Below, piece after piece: positions 1-7,042 of a DNA stretch of 55,470 bases (the first letter of the stretch is position 1; every line of letters begins with the position of its first letter). The notes under the pieces were generated by a model, which searched no databases, was not told the DNA's origin, and worked only from the letters and a program-made list of their open reading frames with translations. The stretch comes from MVRV01 sp964646755. GTDB lineage: Bacteria; Desulfobacterota; Syntrophia; Syntrophales; Smithellaceae. The position numbers were made by a program, and so were the translations under genes. Location of the stretch: NCBI GenBank assembly GCA_964646755.1, contig CAZYIE010000022.1:1-55470 (forward strand), given 5' to 3'.

Positions 1-52
1 ATAGAGCATCTTCCTCACTTATGCACCTGTCCAGTTTTTCCAGACCCGCTCT

Positions 53-1126
53 GTGGTTAAGGATTTTAAAGTAACCCTCGATGATATTGTTTCTTATACA
101 GGTGGAATCGTAAAATTTGAAATTATTGATTCCAAAATGAAATTAAATGACAAGGGTTCACCCCAGTCATACTGGATCAGGGCAAAAATAAAAGCAAACC
201 CAAACGAGGTTGCAAAGACAATTGCTGCTCTCAGAGAAGAAAAAAATACAAAGAAAGAGTTGAACGAACTTAAACAAGAATTCGAAAAAATAACAAAAGA
301 AATGACCCGGTTAAAGGAAAGTAATAAAAAGGATAAAACAACGAAGAATAAGTATGAAACTGAGGTAAATAAAATTTCCGCATTAGATTTTGTAAATACA
401 GGATTGGCCTTATTTAGGAAAGGAAATTATCAATTGGCGTTAGATAGCTTCGATACAGCAATTGAACTTTATCCTGGATATGCATATGCCTATGTATTAC
501 GGGGACGAACTCTAGGAATGCTCGACCGTCCTAAAGAGGAGGTGTTAAAAGCATTTGAAGCAGCTTCCAAGTTGGAACCGGAACCAACAAGAGGTTTTGT
601 ATATTATCAACTTGGAATATATTATAATTTTCGTCCTCAATCGAAATTTGAAGACGTAAGGCTAAATCAGCGCGAAAGGTACAATGATTACCAGAAGGCT
701 GTTGATAATTTTAAAAAGGCTCTTGCATTGGAAAAGAATAAAAACAATATCAATTTTATAAATTATTATCTTGGAGTCTCTTTTTATAATATGGGGTCGT
801 GTTGGAATGATGGCAGGTATGTGCCTAAAAATTATGCAAACGCATTTAAGTGGTTTACTGAATCTGTAAAATATAACAATAAAGATGCACAATATGAACT
901 TGGATTTTTTTATATCAAACCATCGACAAAACAAAATGAGGAAGGTCGCATTGTTCAGGCTGATTTAATAAAAGCATATATGTGGTTTAATTTGGCCGCC
1001 GCTCAAATGCACAATAGGGCATCTATGGAACGGTATCTTGTGTCTTTAGATATGAACATGAAAGAAATTACAGAGGCACAACGATTGTCTCTGAAATTGA
1101 TGCCTGAAGGAGAGACAACGGAATAG
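53..1126 (+). CDS. TPR/Sel1-repeat protein, 5' end incomplete
   Basis: The reading frame opens just after a TAG at 2-4 and the first usable start is GTG at 53. Residues 1-60 resemble the conserved N-terminal module often found ahead of Sel1/TPR repeats in Geobacter-like bacteria. A charged, probably coiled-coil stretch follows (about 60-105). TPR-like helices lie at about 110-160 and 180-230, and a Sel1-like repeat with YELGFFY and AYMWFNLAAAQ at about 278-325. No signal peptide is visible. The residues encoded just upstream of GTG (QTRSVVKDF) look like more of the same domain, so the true N-terminus, usually carrying a signal peptide, is missing through the TAG, a frameshift, or a rearrangement at the window edge. 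The role is probably envelope-associated protein-protein scaffolding. Codon use is AT-rich, like the next two genes. Confidence 0.6.
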   Translation: MVKDFKVTLDDIVSYTGGIVKFEIIDSKMKLNDKGSPQSYWIRAKIKANPNEVAKTIAALREEKNTKKELNELKQEFEKITKEMTRLKESNKKDKTTKNKYETEVNKISALDFVNTGLALFRKGNYQLALDSFDTAIELYPGYAYAYVLRGRTLGMLDRPKEEVLKAFEAASKLEPEPTRGFVYYQLGIYYNFRPQSKFEDVRLNQRERYNDYQKAVDNFKKALALEKNKNNINFINYYLGVSFYNMGSCWNDGRYVPKNYANAFKWFTESVKYNNKDAQYELGFFYIKPSTKQNEEGRIVQADLIKAYMWFNLAAAQMHNRASMERYLVSLDMNMKEITEAQRLSLKLMPEGETTE

Positions 1127-1392
1127 AAACCGGAACACAAGTCACGATGAAACTTGGAGTTTGTTTCACCGATCTCATTGGGAGCTAATTTGACCTCTTG
1201 TGTGTTGAACGGTATCATGTATGGCCGTCTAGGTACCATACGAGCATCCGGTTGTTACGTATAGTAAGCTGTAAGCATTAAAATTACTGTATCCTTCTAT
1301 TCACTCTTTCACCGGAAATGCTTAAAATCAAATTGTCATTTAGAGATTGTTGAAGTATAAGAAATCCAGATTTCTTAATAAGGGGTATTTCT
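1127..1392. other. Intergenic stretch without recognisable content
   Basis: This lies between the TPR gene and the small leader-like reading frame. I found no credible gene, no convincing promoter hexamer pair and no terminator hairpin. An opposite-strand reading frame here is only a shadow of the TPR gene and its flank. Confidence 0.5.
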
Positions 1393-1458
1393 ATGCAAAC
1401 CATTTCTATAAGAATCTTCCTTGTCGGACTACTGATTGATAAGCGAGGTGTCATTTGA
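1393..1458 (+). CDS. Possible 21-codon leader peptide
   Basis: An ATG at 1393 is preceded by an AAGGGG ribosome-site-like stretch. It opens a 21-codon frame encoding a hydrophobic peptide beginning MQTISIRIFLVGLL. Its TGA stop at 1456-1458 overlaps the TTG start of the next gene, a layout that allows translational coupling. It may be a real leader, chance, or the remains of an original N-terminus lost to a frameshift. No homology is recognised. Confidence 0.25.
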   Translation: MQTISIRIFLVGLLIDKRGVI

Positions 1459-2057
1459 ATAATGCGAGGAAATGTCTAAAAATAGCCTTGGTGTTATTAT
1501 TGACTTTGGTTGTGTTGACATTCACGAGAGATATTTTACGTGGTAGCGGGCTAACAATAATCTTTGTGCCACTTATTACAGTTGGTGCATTTTATTGGAT
1601 GTTTAAAATATGGAAATCAAACCATAAAAAAGAAGATGGACATTCTCTGCACGACCAAAAAACTGAAGCAAATATAGTATCAGAAGATAAGATTGTCTCC
1701 CCACAGGTTATCGGGCCGGGTATTGCGAATCAAACGAAACTGAATGATTTGCCTGCTATCAATAAAACCCCTAACAATTATATTCCACCAACAGGTGAAT
1801 CACTAAAATTAACTAACCCGGTAGAGAGCAATAATGATTTTTACGCCAAAGCATGGGATGAAATAAATGACCAGAGCAAAACACCTGACAAGGCGCTATG
1901 GTCAAAAGCATTTGCTTTTGCTCAAGGCGATGAGAAAAAAGCACAGGCAAAATATATTGAATTAAGAGTAGAAAAATTATTGTACGAGCAAAACCAACTT
2001 AAAGCAGAGATTGAAAAGCAAAAAAAGGAACTGATAAAAGAAGAACTGGAATGGTGA
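1455..2057 (+). CDS. Small membrane-anchored coiled-coil protein
   Basis: This 200-residue protein starts at TTG 1455, behind a GAGGTG ribosome site at 1445-1450. Two hydrophobic segments (about 9-24 and 30-50) anchor it in the membrane. A polar linker of about 90 residues follows, then a C-terminal helix pair (about 130-198). The C-terminal block (ALWSKAF, then GDEKKAQAKYIELR) is a short module I have seen at the ends of many small proteobacterial zinc-ribbon and membrane proteins of unknown function. The tail is strongly charged and probably coiled coil. It ends 23 bases before the protease gene and is likely co-transcribed with it. The function is unknown. Confidence 0.65.
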   Translation: MNNARKCLKIALVLLLTLVVLTFTRDILRGSGLTIIFVPLITVGAFYWMFKIWKSNHKKEDGHSLHDQKTEANIVSEDKIVSPQVIGPGIANQTKLNDLPAINKTPNNYIPPTGESLKLTNPVESNNDFYAKAWDEINDQSKTPDKALWSKAFAFAQGDEKKAQAKYIELRVEKLLYEQNQLKAEIEKQKKELIKEELEW

Positions 2058-2080
2058 TGTAGTTTCAAGGTGGTGAATAC

Positions 2081-3511
2081 ATGCAAAATTGTCCTAAATG
2101 CGGTTACGAAAGACAGCCGAAGGATGATGAATATAAAATCATACCCGAAACTGAATGCCCAAAATGTGGAATAATATATGATAAATGGACAGTTTCTGAA
2201 AATGAGAAAACCACAAATATTCAGCCCGAAGAAAATATTCCTCAGATAAAATCAAGCAAATTTACTATAAACAAATCATCAATCAATGTGGCATTATTTA
2301 TTTTCTCTGTTCTTGTTGTCGTGGCTTTCATAATTTCTCATTATAGCAAAGGTCCTTTACCAAATAAATCACAACAGATAAGCAAGATAGATAAATCAGC
2401 GACTCTTAATTCAACCGATATTTCAAATACCACTTCTTCCAATGAAACAGCGAACACAGCGGCTTCCCCAGCCGATCAATCAACTGCTACTATTTCGGAT
2501 GTGTCATCTCAGCAAGTAGCACAGGATTTACCTACTCTTTACAAAACTGTTGCGCCGTCTGTTGTTTTAATTTCCACCGATAAAGGCTACGGTACCGGTT
2601 TTTTTATAAATAATGGAAATATAGTAACAAACAACCATGTTATTGCCGGGGCCAGCCAAATCAAGATCAAAACACAAGACAATAAAGAGTATGTGGTAAA
2701 TCAACCCATAGCAAAAGATACGACGAATGATCTGGCAATACTTTCAGCAGCAGCACATCAAGGTGAAATAAGATCGCTTGTTATTAGCCCAACTGTACCG
2801 GAAATTGGTGAGAAGATATTCGTAGTGGGCAATCCAGGTCACTTAGAAAAAACTTTGTCTGAAGGGCTAATATCTGCGATGCGCGCAGGGCCACCAGAAC
2901 GCTTCCAAATTACTGCTCCGGTTTCCCCAGGTTCCAGTGGCGGACCTGTTTTCAACATGAAAGGGGAAGTGGTCTGTGTAGTTAAAAGTACTGTAGGTAT
3001 TTTGCCTGGCGGCAGAATTCCCCAAAATCTTAATTTTTGTATACCTATCGAAAAGGTAATGGCGCGTCTAAGAGGGGAAGCACCTGTCCCAACAAAAATT
3101 GCGGAGGTAAAAGTCTATTGTGCGCTTATGCATGATGGTTCAGTTATTATTACTCCTAATCCTCAGACAGTGGCATCCTATACATTAATTTCAAATCCTG
3201 ATGGTTCTTTAGATAGGGCGACGTATGAGAAATGGGTATTTGAGAAGATAGGCGGAAATCCTATCTATTTCGATCCGATAACTGCGGCTCAGAGTTCTGT
3301 GGATAAAGACAAAGAGGAAATATTCAGACGCGCATTCCCATATAAATCATTATACTCAAGCATGACAGTAAATGAACAGCGATTTTGGAATGACAGAATC
3401 AACCAGCTTACGGCAGAAAGATACAATCGTGCATTATCATGGAAAAACACAGCAACGACGAGATATAAATATATGATGGATGTTTTTAATAGATATAGCC
3501 AAGGCAATTGA
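2081..3511 (+). CDS. Membrane-anchored zinc-ribbon trypsin-like protease
   Basis: This 476-residue protein has three parts. Residues 4-29 form a zinc ribbon with two CxxC pairs (CPKC at 4-7 and 26-29). One transmembrane helix spans about 68-87. After a Ser/Thr-rich linker comes a chymotrypsin-fold protease of the DegP/HtrA class, with candidate catalytic His186 (NNHVI), Asp217 (NDLAIL) and Ser286 (GSSGGP). No PDZ domain is visible. The last 130 or so residues are unfamiliar, and end in an aromatic, charged helix. By topology the ribbon is cytoplasmic and the protease periplasmic. The start is ATG 2081 behind an AAGGTGG ribosome site. A role in sensing or envelope quality control is inference. 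HtrA-type fold confidence is high; substrate unknown. Confidence 0.85.
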   Translation: MQNCPKCGYERQPKDDEYKIIPETECPKCGIIYDKWTVSENEKTTNIQPEENIPQIKSSKFTINKSSINVALFIFSVLVVVAFIISHYSKGPLPNKSQQISKIDKSATLNSTDISNTTSSNETANTAASPADQSTATISDVSSQQVAQDLPTLYKTVAPSVVLISTDKGYGTGFFINNGNIVTNNHVIAGASQIKIKTQDNKEYVVNQPIAKDTTNDLAILSAAAHQGEIRSLVISPTVPEIGEKIFVVGNPGHLEKTLSEGLISAMRAGPPERFQITAPVSPGSSGGPVFNMKGEVVCVVKSTVGILPGGRIPQNLNFCIPIEKVMARLRGEAPVPTKIAEVKVYCALMHDGSVIITPNPQTVASYTLISNPDGSLDRATYEKWVFEKIGGNPIYFDPITAAQSSVDKDKEEIFRRAFPYKSLYSSMTVNEQRFWNDRINQLTAERYNRALSWKNTATTRYKYMMDVFNRYSQGN

Positions 3512-3875
3512 TAAGATAAGTTATTCAGAAATTTAATAAAGTCTATCAATCTCAATTTTACCCCTTGTGCGTTACGCAGACTTCCATATAGCTGCCGGGG
3601 ATACCTTACTCATCCCGCTCCCTCCCCCCCCTGCATGATGGAAATAGCAGTGGCGAAGTCGCAGAACCATTTTCATAGCTGTGCTTCCTTACCAATGACA
3701 TTGCATATTCGTTCTGCCCCGCTCAGTCACAATGTTTGCATTGCTTGTTGCAATCATTGCGCCTTCGCTGCCTTGTGCGTAACTGACCGGCACCATGCAT
3801 CATCACGCCGCCTGCATGACCCCGCAGGCGATCGCGCCGTGCATCGTGCCTTGCCCGGTGCCTTTGCCACCCGCA

Positions 3876-4355
3876 TTTCTAAAAGGTGCGGCACCTGGTC
3901 GCATGCTTCACTCCTTCAGCCACGCGGACTAAGTCTAGTTCTATTTTATGGTGTTAGCTCCGGTGGCTTCATCCGTTACGCACACTCTCAAGTGCCTGCC
4001 CATTAAACAAAAGATTTTCCTTAGCTCTGACCTGTTTTTATTTGTTTTTAACTGGCTTGCTTGGATTGTTTCTAAAAGGAAACGGCGGCTTATTTACAAG
4101 TGGGCAAGTCGGCATTTTCGGCGCATCGTATAATGCTGCATTATACAACACGCTCACATGTCACCTGTATTGCAACCACAAAAAAACGCAATGCAGTCGC
4201 CATGTGAGTTCCCTCAAATGCCTAAACATAACCGTGTTATGTTACCTTGCCCAAAAGCTCTTTAAGGTGGCCGCCGCTTATATTATTATATTCCGTTCCA
4301 CGTGCTGGCTTTTCTACTTCAACCCCAGGCTTGTACGCACTTCATTTCTAAAAGG
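3876..4355 (+). repeat. Three copies of an 11-bp motif
   Basis: TTTCTAAAAGG occurs at 3876-3886, 4069-4079 and 4345-4355. Two copies are preceded by CA. The sequence after each copy differs (GTGCGG, AAACGG, TTGCTC), so these are short islands rather than long repeats. Spacing is 193 and 276 bases. No role is known. Confidence 0.4.
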
Positions 4356-4418
4356 TTGCTCTTCGCTTATTTATTCCCCCGCCTCCCAACCCATCTGCCC
4401 CCAGGGGCTCCCCATTCT

Positions 4419-4482
4419 GCGCGCCAGCGACGCGCCTCCACCCCAGCTCAAGCACAAAGGTCGTGTGCTTGCGGCTGGCGCG
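4419..4482. repeat. Nested inverted repeat
   Basis: The outer arms are CGCGCCAGC (4420-4428) and GCTGGCGCG (4474-4482). The inner arms are CAAGCAC (4449-4455) and GTGCTTG (4465-4471). The two stems stack with a 20-base bulge on one side only. An asymmetric hairpin like this recalls folded recombination sites, but I could not define the conserved core bases of an integron attC. Confidence 0.45.
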
Positions 4483-4570
4483 GCTTCTAACATTAAGAAT
4501 AACGAGCATGTGAAGTGATGGTAAAAAAATCCAAAAGTGGCAACATAGTGGCAATAATTGACCGGACAAA

Positions 4571-4604
4571 TAAAAATGGGGCTAAGCTTTTCTTGCCTAA
4601 CCCC
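4571..4604 (-). terminator. Terminator of the tRNA-Arg gene
   Basis: Read on the minus strand, GGGGTTAGGC pairs with GCTTAGCCCC (including two G-U pairs) around a short A-rich loop, followed by ATTTTTATTT. It lies 11 bases beyond the tRNA 3' end. It forms a perfect stem only on the minus strand because of the wobble pairs. Confidence 0.8.
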
Positions 4605-4615
4605 TTGATTTTATT

Positions 4616-4692
4616 TGGTGCCCCTGGCGTGAGTCGAACACGCGGCCCACAGATTAGGAATCTGTCGCTCTATCCTACTGAGCTACAGGGGC
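4616..4692 (-). tRNA. tRNA-Arg(CCU)
   Basis: On the minus strand, GCCCCTG pairs with CAGGGGC, followed by discriminator A and an encoded CCA (4616-4618). The D arm contains AGCTCAGT, the anticodon arm is ACAGA-TTCCTAA-TCTGT with anticodon CCT, and the T arm contains GTTCGACTC. The length is 77 bases including CCA, as expected. It reads AGG codons. tRNA-Arg(CCU) genes are common integration targets. The gene-poor DNA lies on the 3' side of this tRNA, the side where an inserted island would sit. Confidence 0.95.
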
Positions 4693-4720
4693 GTCATTAT
4701 TTATAACGGAAGATGGCTGG

Positions 4721-4748
4721 CTTTAACATGCATTTTTCTGCCTGTCAA
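4721..4748 (-). promoter_or_regulatory. Probable promoter of tRNA-Arg
   Basis: On the minus strand TTGACA (4743-4748) is followed after 16 bases by TTAAAG (4721-4726). The predicted start is about 20 bases ahead of the tRNA. The -35 is perfect and the -10 weak. Confidence 0.4.
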
Positions 4749-4808
4749 TAATTACCATTTTACTAACCTTGAGGGGTGCAGGCGAAGGAAATTAATGCGG
4801 CGTTGAGG

Positions 4809-5711
4809 CTATAAAGAGAAACTTTTAATGTGCGTTTCCAGCAGCCGGTTATTATCAAAATCTTTAAGTTGGAGATACTTAGGCTTCGTGCCGGCAAAAG
4901 CCGCCTTGGGGATCAGGCCGATTAATTCCGACTCCAGAATATCGACACCACGCTCAGTTGCCAGCAGCTTCACCGAATCATAAATTGGTTTTAGCGGGGT
5001 CTCTTTATAATTAGTCAGGTTCATTGACACCTGGGCAACGCCACGGCTCTTCAAAATAACCCCGATGGCCCGCACGTGCTTTAGCCCACCGCTTTTTTCT
5101 CTAATTAGGGAAGCAATTTTTTGAGCCAGACGTAAATCATCCGTATCCAAATTAATATTGTAAGCGACCAGTGGTAAACGGGCGCCGACTGCTGTTGCAC
5201 CGGAACGCTCATTAAATAAAGGCTTGCCGACATCCGGAGCATCTTCCGGAATGGACATCTTCTTCGCCAGTGCTTCGTAGCCACCACGCCGGACATTAGC
5301 CAATTCATTGCGCTCGGCAACTCGCGCCGCCTCACCGTAAAAATAGACCGGTACACCGAACCGTTCATACAATTGCTGTCCAAAACGATGAGCAACATCA
5401 ACCGCGTCCTTCATCTTCGCTGTAGATAAAGGAATAAAGGGCACAACATCAACCGCTCCCAAACGCGGGTGCACCCCCGTCTGTTTGCGCATATCGATTA
5501 TTTCCAGTGCTTTACCTGCGGCGGCCAGTGCCGCTTCCAGCACATCATCAGCCTTTCCCAGAAAGGTATAGACGCTGCGGTTATGATCGGTATCGCCGCT
5601 GAAATCAACCAGCCGCACACCGGGAAAAGATTCAAACACCTTGGCAATCGCGGCTATTTTCTTTTGATTGCAACCTTCACTGAAATTGGGCACACATTCA
5701 ATAATCTTCAT
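4809..5711 (-). CDS. ftcD: Glutamate formimidoyltransferase
   Basis: This 300-residue protein matches the stand-alone formiminotransferase family along its whole length, from KIIECVPNFSEG at the N-terminus to PKYLQLKDF near the end. It moves a formimino group between formiminoglutamate and tetrahydrofolate, feeding one-carbon units from histidine or purine breakdown into the folate pool in the cytoplasm. His81 in GVHPRLGAVDVVPF corresponds to the catalytic histidine of the mammalian enzyme. The cyclodeaminase half of the fused eukaryotic enzyme is absent, as is usual in bacteria. No other histidine-degradation gene lies in the window. Its start overlaps the out-of-frame end of the phosphatase remnant upstream. 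Confidence 0.9.
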   Translation of the reverse strand: MKIIECVPNFSEGCNQKKIAAIAKVFESFPGVRLVDFSGDTDHNRSVYTFLGKADDVLEAALAAAGKALEIIDMRKQTGVHPRLGAVDVVPFIPLSTAKMKDAVDVAHRFGQQLYERFGVPVYFYGEAARVAERNELANVRRGGYEALAKKMSIPEDAPDVGKPLFNERSGATAVGARLPLVAYNINLDTDDLRLAQKIASLIREKSGGLKHVRAIGVILKSRGVAQVSMNLTNYKETPLKPIYDSVKLLATERGVDILESELIGLIPKAAFAGTKPKYLQLKDFDNNRLLETHIKSFSL

Positions 5712-5908
5712 TTCTATATACCTGATTAAGTATAACCTTCGGCAATTCCACTAAGGTGAGTCTGCCGCCGGAAACCGCTCCTGTATCCATTAAGGATCAA
5801 GGTATCACATTGTTGATCAATAGCAAGGTTTTTAATTAGCCTTGGGAGCTGGCCAAAACAACCGTGAGCATCACCTATGACAAAGATTTTATTCATTAAA
5901 CCTTGCAT
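5697..5908 (-). pseudogene. Ser/Thr protein phosphatase remnant, internally deleted
   Basis: Reading from 5908, about 40 residues are the N-terminus of a PPP-family metallophosphoesterase: KIFVIGDAHGCFGQL carries the GDxHG metal motif, followed by CDTLIL. Within the next few codons the homology jumps. In the +1-shifted frame, from about 5793 to 5698, the sequence encodes the typical PPP C-terminus (MDTGAVSGGRLTLVELP), ending with a TGA that overlaps the ftcD start. The middle of a gene normally about 220 residues long, including the GDYVDRG and GNHE metal sites, has been lost, leaving a frameshifted junction. It cannot be a functional phosphatase. Confidence 0.85.
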
Positions 5909-5923
5909 GATTTATATAAAGGT

Positions 5924-6835
5924 CTAGTCTAGAAGCGCCGAGACGAAATCGTTGCTGTCAAAAGTACGTAAATCATCCAATCCTTCCCCCACCCCTATAT
6001 AACGTACAGGGAGCTGAAGTTCACTGGCGATGCGGATTATAACCCCACCTTTCGCCGTTCCATCGAGCTTGGTCAAGACAATACCGGTAACACCAATTTC
6101 TTCTTTGAAAATCTTTGCCTGCATGACGGCATTTTGACCTGTCGTCGCATCTAGAACCAGCAGCGTTTCGTGCGGAGCACCGGCCATTTCTTTACCCATG
6201 ACTCTCTTGACTTTTTTAAGTTCCTCCATCAAATTGACTCGAGTATGCAACCTTCCGGCGGTATCTATGATGACCACACCGAGAAAACCTGCTTTAATTT
6301 TACCCACTGCGTCGAAAACGACAGCTGCGGGATCGGAATTCATTTTTTGTTTTATGACCGGCACATTTACCCGGCTACCCCAGATTTCCAACTGTTCAAT
6401 TGCTGCTGCGCGGAAAGTATCAGCCGCTACCAGAATAACTTCATGGCCGTCTTTGCGTAACGAATATGCTAATTTCCCGATTGTCGTTGTTTTCCCGCTG
6501 CCATTCACCCCGACAGCCATGATCACAAAGGGCTGACCTTGAGGAATCTGCAAAGGTTTGTCAATTTGCCGTAAAATGGCGATCATGCGCTCGCGCAAAA
6601 TATTTTTAATTTGTGCAGTATTCTGGAGTTCTTTACGCTTCAGACGATCCTGGACATCACTGATCATATCATGAGCAAATTGCGGTCCCATATCTGCGGT
6701 GATAAGCAATTCTTCCAATTCATCAAATAACTTTTCGTCCAGATCCTTGGAACCAAAGAGGAGATCATCAACATCGGTTGTCAGAACAGCGCGGGTCTTT
6801 TTCAACCCTGATTTAAGTTTATCCAGAAATCCCAT
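5924..6835 (-). CDS. ftsY: Signal recognition particle receptor FtsY
   Basis: FtsY is the SRP-receptor GTPase that docks ribosome-SRP complexes at the inner membrane. Counting from the ATG at 6835, the helical N domain comes first, then the G domain with GVNGSGKTT, DTAGRLHT and TKLDGTAKGG. The acidic A domain found in E. coli is missing, as in many deltaproteobacteria. The sequence begins MGFLDKLKSGL, a typical short FtsY start. An in-frame GTG at 6844 has a better-spaced GGA ribosome site and could be the real start; a TTG at 6862 is also possible. It lies downstream of smc in the same direction with about 200 bases between, a common pairing. Confidence 0.95.
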   Translation of the reverse strand: MGFLDKLKSGLKKTRAVLTTDVDDLLFGSKDLDEKLFDELEELLITADMGPQFAHDMISDVQDRLKRKELQNTAQIKNILRERMIAILRQIDKPLQIPQGQPFVIMAVGVNGSGKTTTIGKLAYSLRKDGHEVILVAADTFRAAAIEQLEIWGSRVNVPVIKQKMNSDPAAVVFDAVGKIKAGFLGVVIIDTAGRLHTRVNLMEELKKVKRVMGKEMAGAPHETLLVLDATTGQNAVMQAKIFKEEIGVTGIVLTKLDGTAKGGVIIRIASELQLPVRYIGVGEGLDDLRTFDSNDFVSALLD

Positions 6836-7042
6836 TTTATTCACAGTAATTCCGTTTCCCAATTAGAGATGATACGCGCCGGTGCAGGCTTTGCCAACAA
6901 AGGTAACACTTAATTTGGGAAGGGAATAAAACCTTTCTTATTTTTGCTCCTTCATAGCTATTTTCTCCCGAGAAGTAAAGAAAGGGATTAACTAAGATCA
7001 CTATGCAATAGAGCTTGTTGTTGTAAAAAGCTAACGAAGTTA

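Larger units (their letters stand above)
3512..4570. other. Hairpin-rich region without a credible gene
   Basis: About 1 kb lies between the protease and the tRNA terminator. Several reading frames are open, but their products are rich in Cys, His, Arg and Ser, show no domains and lack ribosome sites, so I do not call them. The segment holds a three-fold repeat of an 11-base motif, a nested hairpin at 4419-4482, a short perfect palindrome of the form CATAAC-CGT-GTTATG near 4227, and runs of C. It could be the end of a tRNA-targeted island or old cassette DNA. Confidence 0.5.

Noticed and set aside
3635..4518. Several overlapping open frames of 60-158 codons between the protease and the tRNA.
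   Set aside because: Products are rich in Cys, Arg, His and Ser with no domain pattern, they overlap in several frames, and none has a ribosome site.
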